Source: Vibrio maritimus
GTDB lineage: Bacteria > Pseudomonadota > Gammaproteobacteria > Enterobacterales > Vibrionaceae
NCBI GenBank assembly: GCA_000755425.1
Contig: BBMT01000003.1
Location: 186,001 to 250,000, forward strand
Length of the DNA: 64,000 bases
Direction of reading: 5' to 3'
This document shows, one piece after another, positions 52,001 through 63,216 of the stretch. Under the pieces are notes generated by a model. The model was not told the origin of the DNA. It did not search any database and saw only the letters and a list, made by a program, of their open reading frames with translations. A program made the translations under genes and the position numbers. The first letter of the stretch is position 1. Each line of letters begins with the position of its first letter.

Positions 52001-55000
52001 TACATTCGATTACACGGTACAGATTGATTTACTGCCTGATGTTGACCAAAAAGACGGTGTCAGTGTGGCGACAACGGGGATAGAGGACAGGCGTATTTCG
52101 CTTGATTTAGAGCCTAGAATCAGTGGCGATAGTGATGGCAGTGAAACGTTGACTGGCTACTTCATAGACCCACTGCCGATTGAGCTTACTTTACTGTTTG
52201 ATGGCACACCAATCTCCGTTCCAGCGACAGGTTTAGATCTTGAAGGGTTACTGGATAGCACAACACCAACTTTAGATTCATTGCTAAACAGTGGACGTTT
52301 GAGTGTGCAGGCTACGCAGGACTTGAGTGGAACCTTTGTTATACCTGTGCGGTATGAAGTGACGGATACCTCAGAACTCGGTGAAATATCCAGCAAATTG
52401 ATTTCAGGTTCACTCACAGTGGTCGTGGAAGCGAGAGTCGAAGGCGATACTCGTCTCGAAACGTCGTCCGAGGTCTTTATTAGTGATGACGGCCGACCCG
52501 TAGACGTATCTGCTGCGGTTAAGTTTGTTGAAGAGGATATCGATGGCTCAGAGTACCTTGACTACATCTTGCTTCAGGTACCGCAAGGCTACGATATTGT
52601 AGTAAACAGCGGAACAAATGAGGCGCAGCAAACCCCAGATGGTAATTGGATCATATCTGCATCTGGTTTAACCAGTGACACAGTACAGGATGTGGCGACG
52701 TTTATTCTCAATAATGTAACCATTTCCAGCAATCAAGATACACCTGTTCTGGATATCGTTGTTCGAGCGAGGGTCATTGATGGAGAAGACTCTCGGTATA
52801 TTGATGGAGAATTTCAAATTCAGATTACCGGACACAGCGGCGGCGGTACACCATGTGACCCCGTTGGTCCTCCTGGAGAAATCGAGACTGAAGATGACAT
52901 CACATTTGATGAAGGTACTGAAGTCTTGGATCTAGGCCAATATCTTGACCCAGATATTGCTAGCGATCCGGATAACGAGATTTCTTTCTTTATTCCTTCA
53001 GATTCATTGCCTGATGACGTTGAACTTGAAGGTGATGGCGTGATTGCGGTGTTTGATAACGATGGCGATATCGTCGGTTATTCAATCAGTCAAACTGGCC
53101 TAAGCAACCTTAAAATCACAGGCCTTGACGAGGATTTTGCAGGTTGTATTACTTTTGATATTGAAACAACTGAAACTTCAACCTGTAACGGTTCTAGCTT
53201 AACGACGACACAGACTGTTAGCATTGCGATACGTCCAATCGTTGATGACATTATTCTGTCAACGGCATTTAGCCGCATTGATGAAGACGTGGCGTCCGAT
53301 CTTGATTTACAGTTGGTGCTTGGCGATTCGATCAAGCTTGATGGTAGTCAAACGGTCATCGGTGAAGGAGAATCTGCAACAGGCAAAGAAACCGTCAACT
53401 CGTTTACGATTCGAGTATCTGACGGAGCAACGCTCTCTGGCGATCCAAGCTGGTTAACCGATAACGGCGACGGCTCTTGGACCGTGACGGATGTGACGCG
53501 ACTACCCGACGTAGTACTCACACCTCCTACCCATTTTAGCGGCGAAATAACGCTAACCGCCGAAGTCAATATAACCGACAAAACAGATTGTTTAGCGGAA
53601 ACGGATACCCAAACTAAAGTCGTGACCAAGGTCATCGAAATTAATCCGATAGTGGATCCTGCCAGCCTGGTCTCTGCAGACTTTGCTGGTGACGAAGACA
53701 CTTATATTTCGCTCGCAACTCTTGATGCAGAGCTAATTGACCAAGACGGCTCCGAAAATATGTCGCTCAGTCTTTCAGGGGTTCCTGAAGGGGCAGTGGT
53801 CGTGGTTCAAGTGGGGGCAAGCTTTGAGCTCGTGCCAAACAACGGCTAGATGGCGGCAGTTTCAATGGCAAGCCAACGTACGAGTGGCAGTTAGAGGCGA
53901 GCCAACTCGACAATACCTTTATATTACCGCCACTCGATTTTAGCGGCGACATTCCGCTGACACTCAAAGCCATTACTCAGGAACTTGCTACCGGGGACTC
54001 TAGGATTACGGAGTTAGCATTTACCTTGGGTGTCAATCCTATTGCCGATGAGATTGAGTTCTTTAACGTTCCGGAAAAAGTAAACGGCAACGAAGATGCC
54101 GTTATCGATATTCCCATTGATATCGTTTCACAAGAGACAAATAGCAATGAATCTATTGCGCTATTGATAACAGCAAAAGCTGTTAATGACTCTAGCTCAA
54201 TCGATGATATCGCCAGTATTCGAATTGATGGAAAAACGGCTCGATTTGTCCAGGTTGGTGACACTGCAACTGCAGTCATCATCGTAGCGGCAAGTTCAAT
54301 CAATAGTATAGAGCTGTTTGCAGGCGATGCTTTTGGCGATATTGACCTCACTATCCGTGCAGACGCAAGAGATACTGCCACTGTACTTGGTTCTAACAAA
54401 GGTGATTTCGGCCCGGCAAAACAAGAAACGATCCGACTAAAAATCACCCCAGAGCCGGATGCCCCAATTTTAGAGTTAACTCATGACAATATTCTGGCTG
54501 AGGCGAGCAGTGATACACCTTTAGGATTGAGTCTTAACCTAGTGAATCCTGCAGCCGATGAACAGGGCATGTTAACCATAGAAGGGCTTCCAGATGAGGT
54601 AGAGCTTACTGCCGGGCAGCGAGTAGGCGATGATTGGGAGGTCTCCCAGGATGATATTGCTGACTTGGCGATTAAAGCCGATAGCGATCTTCAAAATGAT
54701 CTCAACTTTACTTTAGTTCTTAAACCTTCAGCAGAGCTCAACGGAAATACTGCGGATGGGGCGGTGGAGACCATAGATGTCGAATGGTACGCCAAAGGCG
54801 ATCAGACTCTCAGTGGCAACTATCAGCGAGACTATATTTCCAGCGGTAGTGGTGATGACGTCATGACTGGCGGGCTAGGCGCCGATACGTTTGCATTTAC
54901 AGGTGAAGATATTGGCATTTTAGCGCACACGGACACTATTACGGACTTTGATGTCAGCGCCAACACCGACAGTATCGATTTGAGTCAGGTTTTGTCGGCT

Positions 55001-55219
55001 ACCAATGCCACTGATGCAGACAAGCAGCTTGATTTGGTTGAAGACGGCACCAGCCTACGTATTGATTTGAAGCCAAATGAGGGCTCTGTTCGACATCATA
55101 TAGTGCTCGAAAACACCACGTTGGACGATTTGTATGGCAGTGATGCAACGGGTGTTTCAGAAGCCGATATTATTCAAAAAATGTTGGATGACCAGAATCT
55201 TATTTTGTCGTCAAACTAG
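46007..55219 (+). CDS. Giant type I-secreted adhesin, VCA0849-type (several frameshifts)
   Basis: About 3071 residues when repaired. The ATG at 46007 has GGAGA upstream and gives MVPVLYVQMGDVVWKVFPNG, a likely cell-surface retention module. Domains in order: a linker; four Ig-like repeats (about 46430-47630) each with a DTxxKD-type boundary; a VCBS-like segment (LNNDIDLDGQ); T1SS-143-type repeats (about 48400-50130); further cadherin/Ig-like domains; RTX-like GSGDDVMTGGLGADTFAF near 54850; a C-terminal type I secretion signal ending at 55219. Breaks near 46130 (one extra base) and near 51178, 51328, 51448 and 53849 (one base missing each) are bridged by good continuations. Secretion genes follow 19 bases on. 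Confidence 0.88.
46430..47630 (+). repeat. Four tandem Ig-like repeats inside the adhesin
   Basis: Each unit is about 95-100 residues. Shared landmarks are a start like LTVDILDG / GVELDGFG / ITVQFEDV / IDIDTLQG and the phrase TTIDVAGNPAVATDT or TTVDIAGNPAMATDT near the end of units 2 and 3. The copies differ enough at DNA level that they should not collapse in assembly. Confidence 0.7.
48400..50130 (+). repeat. T1SS-143-type repeat units inside the adhesin
   Basis: Units of about 140 residues with the recurring order variable strand, GNTITAS-like or VFEISF-like segment, VTYTFELMQNLDN / FKEIDHGSTGDLDEL / FKSLDHPTGDGANLL, and DxDGD followed by LTVEVTD-like. These are characteristic of VCA0849-type adhesins. 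Confidence 0.62.
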
Positions 55220-55238
55220 CAAACAGTAAGGATGTGCA

Positions 55239-57385
55239 GTGGAAGAGTCAAAAAGGGACAATTGGCTAGAAGCGATAAAATGGTTGTGTCAGCACCATGA
55301 GGTGCGTTGCCACCCCGTTAAAATAATCAGTGGATTACCGTTAGATGACGGACAGCTATCAGAAGCGCTCTTTTTAAGAGCGTTGGAAAGCACGCCGCTA
55401 GTGGCGCTTGAGCTCAATGCGCGTGAAGTAGCAAAAGCAAGTACGCCATTTGTGATGATAGACGGTCATAACGAACAGCCATTGATCATTACCAAAGTAG
55501 CAGGGCAGCGCGTCACTCTCCTTAATGTCGCTGAGGAATTTAAACAGCGGGAAATGACCCTGGATGAACTTCGACAATTGAGCAAAGGGATGCTGTGGCA
55601 AGTGAGTGGCGATTCCATTATCGACAGTCGAGTTGAGGAGCTTAAACCTTCCACACCCACCAGTTGGCTTTGGAAAACGATAAAAGAAGTTCGTCCTTGG
55701 TATCGTGACTTACTATTGGCATCGTTTGTCATTAACCTGCTGGCTCTGATTGTCCCGTTATTTACTATGAATGTGTATGACCGCGTGGTGCCTAATCAAG
55801 CAATGAGTACGCTTTGGGTGTTAGCGGCGGGAGTGATGATCGTTGTTGTGTTTGATTGGATATTAAAAGAAGCCCGCAGTTCTGTAACTGATATGGCTGG
55901 GCGCTATATCGATAATAAACTCTCAGCGACACTGTTCTCAAAAACCATCGGCATGAAGCTAGAAAATCGTCCTCAATCCTCAGGGGCGTTTGCGCGTCAA
56001 TTGCAAGACTTTGATGCAGTAAAAGAGTTTTTTACTTCCGTGACGCTGGTGACCTTGGTGGATTTGCCGTTTACCTTTTTGTTCCTGATTTTAATTGGTT
56101 GGCTTGGTGGCGCATGATGTGGATCCCCGTTGTGGTTATGGGTTTACTCGTGGGTGTCAGCGTATCGATGAAGCGTAATGTTGAGAGTACTCTGGAAGAG
56201 ACATCGCGATTGTCTACTCAACGTCAAGCGCAACTGATTGAAACGCTCAACGCCTTGCCTGAAATTAAACAAAAACAACGCTCAAAGCCTACTGCAAAAA
56301 CGCTGGGAAAGCGTGATTGCATCCTTATCGACATGGCAAACGCGCTCGCTACATACACCAATATTGTCACTCATTGTATTCAATCAAGTCAGCAGATTGT
56401 GACTGTGTCACTTATCGTGTTTGGTGTTTATCAGATAGGAGCGGGCGTGCTCACCATGGGCGGCTTGATTGCCATTGTGATGTTGAGTGGTCGAGCGGGA
56501 AACGCAATTAATCAATTATCCATGTTGATGCTGCGTTATCAGCAGTCCAAAACAGCATTGGTGGGATTAAATCAAATCATGGATTTACCGCAAGAAGCCA
56601 GCGATCAACAAGTGATCGATCGCGGGGAATTTCAAGGTAACGTCAAACTTAGCAATGTGGGTTATTTCTACCCGGAAATAACCTCAGCGGCAGTGAGTGA
56701 CATTAGTGTCAACATTAAAGCTGGCGAGCGCATTGGTGTGATTGGAGCGGCAGGAGCCGGTAAATCAACATTGTTGTCACTGCTTCTAAAGCAGGTCGAG
56801 CCTAGTAGCGGCCAAATCTATTTCGAAGAGCTTGATGCCAAACTATGGCCACATAGTGTGGTGCGCAAAGCATCCGGTTGGGTGGCTCAAAGCAGTGTAC
56901 TGATGTTTGGGTCGGTATTGGAGAATATTGTGTTTGGTGAGTCTAGTATTGATGAGCAGCGTCTCGGCTACGCAATTCAATACTCAGGCTTAAATGACTA
57001 TTTGTCTCGCCTTGAAAATGGCTTGGAAACTCAAGTCGGTGAGGGTGGTCGACACTTATCGGGGGGACAACGGCAAGCGGTGGCATTAGCAAGAGCACTC
57101 TACCGTCAACCTAAGTTTCTTGTTCTTGATGAACCGACCAGCGCGCTAGATAACCAAGCTGAACGACGCTTCTACCAAGCATTAGCCCGTATGCCACGTA
57201 GCATGACCATAGTGATGAGTTCACATCGTCAGTCGCTCTTGTCCTTGTGCGACAGAGTCCTAGTGCTTGAAAAAGGCAAACTTGTCATGGAAGGGCCGCC
57301 AAAGTCTATTCTGGAAACACCAAGTAAGCAAAAACACAAAGTGAAGAACATCGCTATCGTCAAAGGAGGTAACGATGAGCACTAG
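55239..57385 (+). CDS. Type I secretion ABC exporter, LapB-like (several frameshifts)
   Basis: About 715 residues when repaired. GTG start with AAGGA upstream. An N-terminal C39-like domain lacking the catalytic Cys is followed by membrane segments (LLLASFVINLLALIVPLFTM, VYDRVVPNQA), then the ATPase: Walker A GAAGAGKST, signature LSGGQRQAVALARAL, Walker B FLVLDEPTSALD. Breaks lie near 56112 (GGAMMWIPVVVM), near 56280 and near 56345; between the last two the alternate frame gives NNAQSLLQKRWESVIASLST, the expected family sequence. It exports the adhesin in front of it. Confidence 0.9.
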
Positions 57386-58700
57386 TCATATCGAGTGGAG
57401 CAACACTCAGTTAGCGTATCGCTCCCGAAAGCTGATTTGGATTATCGCTAGTTTATTTGTTTGTGCTTTGCTTTGGGCGTCATGGGCGACGCTTGAAGAA
57501 GTCGTCGTGGGAGAGGGCACTGTTGTACCAAGTCAGTCTGTACAATCGATACAGAGTTTAGAAGGTGGGATCGTTAAAAATATATTGGTGCGACAAGGGA
57601 TAGTGTAAAGGCAGGGCAAACTTTAGCGATATTGGATGACACTCGTTTTCGCGCTTCCTATCAAGAGACAGGTAAGCAGTTTGATAGTCTGACCGCTCAA
57701 CGTTTGAGATTGGAAGCGGAGCTGGCGAGTGTAACAGTCACCAGTAACAAAAACTGGCAAGCACAGGTTCAAATTGAGCCTCGCTCAATCATTGGATCAG
57801 ATAACCCCAGCCCAGCTTTGTTTAATGCTCAAGCTAACTACTTAGAGAGACTGAGCCACCTCTCTTCAGAGCTTGAAGAATCAAAACTACGAATCGAGCA
57901 ACAAACCCAAGCCGTCAGTGATACCCAAACCTCCATCCGTACTTTGCAAAGTAGTCTCGCAGTCGTGGAAAAAGAGCGCGATTTGTTAAGTGCGGTAGTG
58001 GAAAGTGGTGCGGTAGCGGAAGTTGAATTGCTGAAACTAAATCGAGATGTCATTCGTCTTGAGGGCGACTTATCTAGTGCTCGTGTCACCGAGCAAAAGC
58101 AGCGAGCGGCTTATTCTGAGGCAATTGCGGATCATCGTGGGATTGCTTTGGACTTTCGAACTAAAGCACAAGGGCAGTTGAATGAGATATCGGCCACTCT
58201 CGCTCAGCTTAATGAGAGCCGTCAAGCAATCGCTGATCAATTGAGGCGTACCGATGTCGTTGCTCCGGTGGATGGCACCGTGAAAGACGTGTTTGTTCGC
58301 ACCATCGGGGTGTCGTTCGTCCAGGGGAACCCATTATGGAGTTGGTACCTGAAAACTCGGCACTTATCATCGAAGCTAAGATCGCACCCAAAGATATTGC
58401 TTTTATTTCAGTAGGTTTAGAGGCAATGGTGAAGTTTTCGGCCTATGATTTTGTTATCTACGGTGGACAAAAAGGCAAAGTGACCTATGTGAGTGCTGAT
58501 GCATTGCAAACTGAAGACGGGACTGCTACTACCGAGCGCACATTGAATTGAACAACCAACAAGATCAAGAGGCGAAACATTTTTCTGTAATACCGGGTAT
58601 GCAAGCCGCAGTGGACATCCTTACTGGCGAAAAAACGGTGTTGCAATATTGGCTCAAGCCAATCTTACGAGCAAAAGAGAATTCATTGAGAGAAAGATAA
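57375..58700 (+). CDS. Type I secretion adaptor (HlyD/LapC family; three frameshifts)
   Basis: About 442 residues when repaired, starting inside the exporter stop (11-base overlap) after a strong GGAGG. One N-terminal membrane helix (LIWIIASLFVCALLWASWATL), then VVGEGTVVPSQSVQSIQSLE and GGIVKNILVRQG, a long coiled coil at about 100-270, and the lipoyl/barrel segment TDVVAPVDGTVKDVFV. Breaks near 57600 (one G missing), 58325 (one G missing, QGEPIMELVP) and 58540 (YRAHIELNN) are each bridged by family sequence. It ends LRER at 58700. It links the exporter to the TolC-like protein. Confidence 0.9.
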
Positions 58701-58718
58701 TAACCATAAGGAAAGCGT

Positions 58719-60050
58719 ATGCGTGTGACAAAACTCGTGTTATCGAGTTGCTTGGCTATCATGCCTTTAGCGTTTACTCCGGCTGCGAGCGCTATTTCTC
58801 TGGAACAGTCGGTAGCGTTTGCGATTGATTATAGTCCAGAAGTTCTAGCGCAATATTCTCGATATCAATCCGTTATTAGAGATGGTGATGCTGCTGGTGG
58901 TGACCGATTACCACAAGTGAATTTGTATGCCGCAGCGGGGGTAGAGGAAACCCGATATAACAACGGTAACTACATAGATCCAGATGATAGAAGGCTCAAT
59001 CGAACAGAAATGGGGGTACGTGTTTCTCAGCTCTTGTTTGATGGGTTTGGTACTAGTGCCAACGTCAAGCGCTTGGGCTATGAAGCTGAAGCAGAGCGCC
59101 TGACGCTGATTTCTCGCGCTGAAAACGTATCCTTAGATGTCACAAGAACGTATCTTGAGCTTTTAGAAGCTGAAACTCTACTTCAATTAGCTAACCGTAA
59201 CGTGCTTGAACATCAAGAAATCTATAAAGATGTACTCGACAAAAAAGGCCAGGGACTTGCGAGTAATTCTGACTTAGCGCAGATCTCCGCTCGAGTAGCA
59301 ACAGCACAATCGTCACAAATTGCGGCTCAAAATAACCTGTTTGATCTCAAAACCCAATTTCTACGCCAAGTTGGCAAGCCCGGCAGTGATCTTGTCTTTC
59401 CTAAATTTGATAGCGCTTTACTTCCTAGTACTTTAGATGTCGCTATCCAACAAGCGGTCGATAACCACCCAGAGATTAAAGCGGCCATGGTTGACATGGA
59501 CGCCGCAAGGCAAGAAATACGCCGTGAAAAAGGGGATTACTTCCCTGAGGTGAAAATTGAGTTGCATGCCAACAAAAATCGCAATGTGGGTAATGTCATT
59601 GGACCAGATGAAGATATGCGCGCTATGTTGACTTTAGATTATGACCTGTTCAATGGCTTTTCGACCGATGCTAGAGTTGAATCATCCGCATGGCGATTGG
59701 AAGAAGCGCGAGCCATACGTGTAAGAACAGAACGTGAGGTTCGCGAAGGCACAGAACTCGCTTGGAATGCCTATTCAATGCTAGAGCAGCAAATACGACT
59801 TTTAGAGCAAAATGTGGACGCGGCGAAAATTGCTGAGCTCGGTTATATACAGCAATTCAATGTCGGCCGTCGCAGCTTACTAGATGTGCTTGATGCCAAA
59901 GTGGAAGTGTTTCTTGCCAGACAAAACTACGTGAGAAGTAAATACGATCGTACTTTTGCAGCTTATCGATTACTTAACGCAATGGGAGTGCTGACCTATG
60001 CGTTGCGTGTCGAGCACCCTGAAGAGTGGCAGAAAGAGGGGGATTCATAA
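58719..60050 (+). CDS. TolC-family outer-membrane channel of type I secretion
   Basis: 443 residues, intact. Signal peptide ending ASAISL. Two TolC repeats are visible (EAETLLQLANRNVLEHQEIY, QQIRLLEQNVDAAKIAELGY), with QFNVGRRSLLDVLDAKVEVF near the C-terminus, as in LapE-type proteins. The gene lies 18 bases after the adaptor and completes the exporter. Confidence 0.93.
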   Translation: MRVTKLVLSSCLAIMPLAFTPAASAISLEQSVAFAIDYSPEVLAQYSRYQSVIRDGDAAGGDRLPQVNLYAAAGVEETRYNNGNYIDPDDRRLNRTEMGVRVSQLLFDGFGTSANVKRLGYEAEAERLTLISRAENVSLDVTRTYLELLEAETLLQLANRNVLEHQEIYKDVLDKKGQGLASNSDLAQISARVATAQSSQIAAQNNLFDLKTQFLRQVGKPGSDLVFPKFDSALLPSTLDVAIQQAVDNHPEIKAAMVDMDAARQEIRREKGDYFPEVKIELHANKNRNVGNVIGPDEDMRAMLTLDYDLFNGFSTDARVESSAWRLEEARAIRVRTEREVREGTELAWNAYSMLEQQIRLLEQNVDAAKIAELGYIQQFNVGRRSLLDVLDAKVEVFLARQNYVRSKYDRTFAAYRLLNAMGVLTYALRVEHPEEWQKEGDS

Positions 60051-60688
60051 TGAAGCTTACAATGAAGACTCTGCCTTTCATGCTAACGTTGTGTTTGCCC
60101 TTATCCTTGCTCATCGGTTGTGCAGAAACGCCAAACACACAAACCACACGTCATCAAATCGATGACCTACGCGACCAGGACAGTGATGGCATCATCAATC
60201 AGCGTGATCGTTGTTTAGATACTCCAACAGGTGTGGTTGTCGATAATGAAGGCTGTGCAGAATGGCAATTTTCAGAGAAGCCTGTTGTGGTTACGGTCAA
60301 CTTTGATTATGACAAATCGCTGATACGCCCCGATCAAGAGGCAAAGGTATCGGAGCTGTCAAATATGCTAAAACAAACTCCGCAAGCTAGTGTGGTGTTA
60401 ATTGGAGACACCAGTTCCGAAGGCACTAATGATTATAACCGCGCCTTGGCCAAGCGCAGAACGGCAGCGATTAAAGAAGCGCTGGAGCAAAAAGGCATTG
60501 ATAGCGCACGAGTCTCAGAGCAGGAGTTTACTGAGGTGACTTTTTACACCGAAAAGTTAAAGCAGCGCAAACGTCGTACCATTGCGGTGTTCTATCATCC
60601 TGAAATGTCGGCCACTCAACAATGGGACATTTTCACTTCAGAGAAAAGTTTGACCAGTTCAAGCAGTGTGGAGGCGCCTCGTGACTAA
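60050..60688 (+). CDS. OmpA-family lipoprotein
   Basis: 212 residues from the ATG overlapping the TolC stop (TAATG). Lipobox LLIGC at about residue 22. A Ca-binding TSP3-like piece DQDSDGIINQRDRCLDTP and VVVDNEGC, then the OmpA C-terminal domain (VNFDYDKSLIRPDQEAKV, SEGTNDYNRALAKRRTAAI), which binds peptidoglycan. It likely anchors the secretion or adhesin machinery to the cell wall. Confidence 0.9.
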   Translation: MKLTMKTLPFMLTLCLPLSLLIGCAETPNTQTTRHQIDDLRDQDSDGIINQRDRCLDTPTGVVVDNEGCAEWQFSEKPVVVTVNFDYDKSLIRPDQEAKVSELSNMLKQTPQASVVLIGDTSSEGTNDYNRALAKRRTAAIKEALEQKGIDSARVSEQEFTEVTFYTEKLKQRKRRTIAVFYHPEMSATQQWDIFTSEKSLTSSSSVEAPRD

Positions 60689-61609
60689 AACTTTTAAAGC
60701 GTTTAGCGCTACAGCACTCTTTTGTGGATTGATGGCCTCGACCGTTCTATCCGCAGAGACATTAGATGCGCAACATTCTAAAGTGGCCGTTGAACCCAAT
60801 CTCGTGCCGCTTATGGAAGCATTGATACAAGCCAGAAAACTCGATATTGATGTCCAGCCCAGTGAAGATATCGCGACAAGTTTAACTAAAGACAACCTGC
60901 TACTCGGTATCAGCTCACGGAAATGGCAAGATGATGAAGTGGCAAAGTTACTCATTTAAGGGGTTATAAACCTACCGAGTTGTTTTTTACCGCTGATGTT
61001 ATCGCCATTATTGCTAATCAAGACAACCCGACTAAAGCCATAACCCTTGCTGAGCTCAAGGACGTTTTTGGTTGTAACCAGCAGCTTAAAGTCACTCGCT
61101 GGCGTGATGGGCAAGGTACAGAGCTTGGCGCTATGGTTCCATTTGCAATCGACAATCAACTAAAGGGGCATGATACGTTTGCTAAGTGGGTCGCGTGCGA
61201 CAATGCAGAGTTTGCGACGACGAATTTTGTTATCGATAAGCCGGCATTACTAGGCGAAATTTCGGCGCAGTCAGACGCGATTGGTTATTCAGTTTACACA
61301 GACGATCTTAACGATCAAAACTTGCTAAACGTCATTAATAACTTTGGTGAGTCGTACGATGTGAATAAAGAAACCATTTTGTCAGGACGTTATCCATTGG
61401 CGAGTGTTTACTACATGTACCTCGACTTACCGCCAAATCGAGAACATTTTAATCAGCAGGAAGAGTATTTTATCAGTTTGACGCTTTCTGATGAGCAGAA
61501 ACCAACCTTAAACCAGTTTGGCTTTATCAGCTTGCCGCCAGAGGCGATACAGCGCAATAAAGTTCGCCTACGCTTAACAGAGCCGATGATCGAAGGCGGT
61601 TATAAATAA
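60681..61609 (+). CDS. PstS-like periplasmic binding protein (frameshifted)
   Basis: About 309 residues when repaired. GTG at 60681 with GGAGG 6 bases upstream and an 8-base overlap with the OmpA gene. Signal peptide ending VLSAE. After a break near 60945 the text FFTADVIAIIANQDNPTKAI, LAELKDVFGCN and AIGYSVYTDDLND matches the phosphate-binding-protein (PBP-like) superfamily. The last gene of the adhesin operon; why a binding-protein-like subunit is here is unknown. Confidence 0.82.
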
Positions 61610-61646
61610 GCAATCAGACTGTATCTATTGCGGCAGTGAGACTAAG

Positions 61647-61683
61647 ACAGCTTCTTGGATTCTATCTTCAAGAGGCTGTTTTT
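61647..61683 (+). terminator. Terminator of the adhesin operon
   Basis: ACAGCTTCTTGGA pairs with TCTTCAAGAGGCTGT (with wobble pairs), then TTTTT. It overlaps the 3' end of the convergent tetR-like gene. Confidence 0.78.
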
Positions 61684-62263
61684 GCGCTTAACCCTCTGAG
61701 GTAGTCACAAAGAACTCTTGTGGCTACATCAATCTCTGTATAGCGTTTGGCTTTACCAAGCACGCGCATCCCCTGCATTTGACAGATAACAAACTGTCCT
61801 ATTGCAGTGACATCTTGTTCGTTGCTGATTTCAAGACGCTGTTGAGCGTGAGTTAGCGTTGCAACAATAGCTTGCTCTAAAGTATCGAACAGCATGTTGC
61901 TTCGTTTTAATACCTCTCATTTTCACCCGCGTGTTCAACGACAGCGTTTTGAATAAAACATCCACAGCTATCTTGCTTTTGCTTGTTGGCAAATGCCTTG
62001 AGAAATTGACAGAGGGTATCAACGCCAGATTCTGGATCTCGAAGTGGTTCTAGTTTAGGAAATGAAACCGAGGTTAAGTAGTTATCAAGTGCTTGATAGT
62101 AGAGCGCCTCTTTATCACCAAAACTGTTGTAAAGACTAAAGCGATTAATAGCAAGAGTATCAGTCAGATCGCTAATCGAAGTATTAGCATAGCCCTTACT
62201 CCAAAACAGCATCATCGCTTGTTCTAGCTTTTCTTGCTTACAAAAATTGGCTTTTCTTGCCAT
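61668..62263 (-). CDS. TetR/AcrR-family regulator (frameshifted)
   Basis: About 198 residues when repaired. Start ATG at 62263 after GAGGGG. Helix-turn-helix MMLFWSKGYANTSISDLTDT followed by INRFSLYNSFGDKEALYYQAL is typical TetR. The frame breaks near 61905 after GENE, then VLKRSNMLFDTLEQAIVATL continues. It contains CGCFIQNAV, typical of a TetR subgroup. It faces the glutathione transferase gene across a repeat-bearing gap. Confidence 0.9.
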
Positions 62264-62347
62264 ACGCCCCTCGGAAATAAAACCACGCATACCTGTACTT
62301 GCTGCTCATTGTACAAGTACTTACCATCATTCACTAATTAATTCTTG

Positions 62348-62391
62348 ACCGATCGTTTAGTTATTGCATAGAGTATATCTAAACGATCGGT
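62348..62391. promoter_or_regulatory. Candidate TetR-type operator between regulator and GST gene
   Basis: ACCGATCGTTTAG (62348-62360) and CTAAACGATCGGT (62379-62391) are perfect 13-bp inverted copies 18 bases apart. A likely -35 TTGACC (62345-62350) overlaps the left arm. Two half-sites flanking a core promoter fit repression of both genes by the adjacent regulator. Confidence 0.7.
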
Positions 62392-62471
62392 TAGAAATCA
62401 AAGCTGGTCAAACAAAAAGTCCATAAAGATGGTCACTCTCTAAAAACATACGTGCCAAAAGGAATGAACAC

Positions 62472-63088
62472 ATGAAATTGTATGATCACTCGGTCACAGT
62501 CAGCTCGAAGCGCCTCAATCTATTTCTTAAAGAAATTGGTGTTACCGATATCGAAAGAGTGGAAGTGAATGTTAGGGAAGGGGGAAACCTAGACCAAAGC
62601 TATCAGGACAAAAGCGTAAACGGAAAAGTGCCATTGCTTGAACTGGATGATGGTAGCTATCTCAGTGAAACGGTAGCTATTAGCCGATATTTTGATGAGA
62701 TTACGCCAAATGATCTCAACCTATTTGGTGCTAGTACGTTGGAGCGAGCCAAAGTTGAAATGTGGAATCGCATTGTCGAGATTGACGGCATCCAAAATGC
62801 CTTCCAGGCGTTTAGAAACCTTTCGGGAATCTATAGCGACCGAGAAAATTGTGTTGAAGCATGGGGAGAAGAAGCGAAGCTCGAGTTGAGTTGTTCCTGC
62901 CTAAACTCGACAAGCAACTGGGTCAGTCTAAGTACGTAGCGACAGACAATTACACCATCGCAGATATCAGTGCCTATATTTTTGTTTTTGTAGCGGTTAA
63001 TGCGCTTAAGGTGGATGTGTTTGAAACTAACCAGAACATCAAGCGTTGGTTTGATGATGTCTCTTCTCGTCCGGCTCTACAAAACTAA
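62472..63088 (+). CDS. Glutathione S-transferase (frameshifted)
   Basis: About 205 residues when repaired. N-terminal thioredoxin-fold domain (MKLYDHSVTVSSKRLNLFLK, VNGKVPLLELDDGSYLSET, with the cis-Pro of KVP and the ETVAISRY loop). The C-terminal helical domain resumes after a one-base break near 62880 as RVELFLPKLDKQLGQSKYVA and NYTIADISAYIF. Probably detoxifies electrophiles and is controlled by the divergent TetR regulator. Confidence 0.92.
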
Positions 63089-63128
63089 ATCCTATTTCGC
63101 ACTTTCGATAAGTGGCTAATGAAAGGAA

Positions 63129-63158
63129 AAAGGGATGAAGATTACTCATCCCTTTGTA
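63129..63158 (+). terminator. Terminator after GST gene
   Basis: AAAGGGATGA (63129-63138) pairs with TCATCCCTTT (63146-63155), then GTATTTG. Confidence 0.72.
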
Positions 63159-63216
63159 TTTGAAAAATCTCAGCATTTCACTAGGTTTATAAAGAGCGCC
63201 TAATGGAGAGCAGAGA

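Noticed and set aside
55239..57385. Active C39 peptidase at the exporter N-terminus
   Set aside because: The N-terminal domain shows no catalytic Cys motif; it is the degenerate, substrate-docking form typical of adhesin exporters.
6155..63088. Programmed ribosomal frameshifting
   Set aside because: The breaks are in many unrelated families, lack slippery-heptamer context, and mostly match single missing homopolymer bases.
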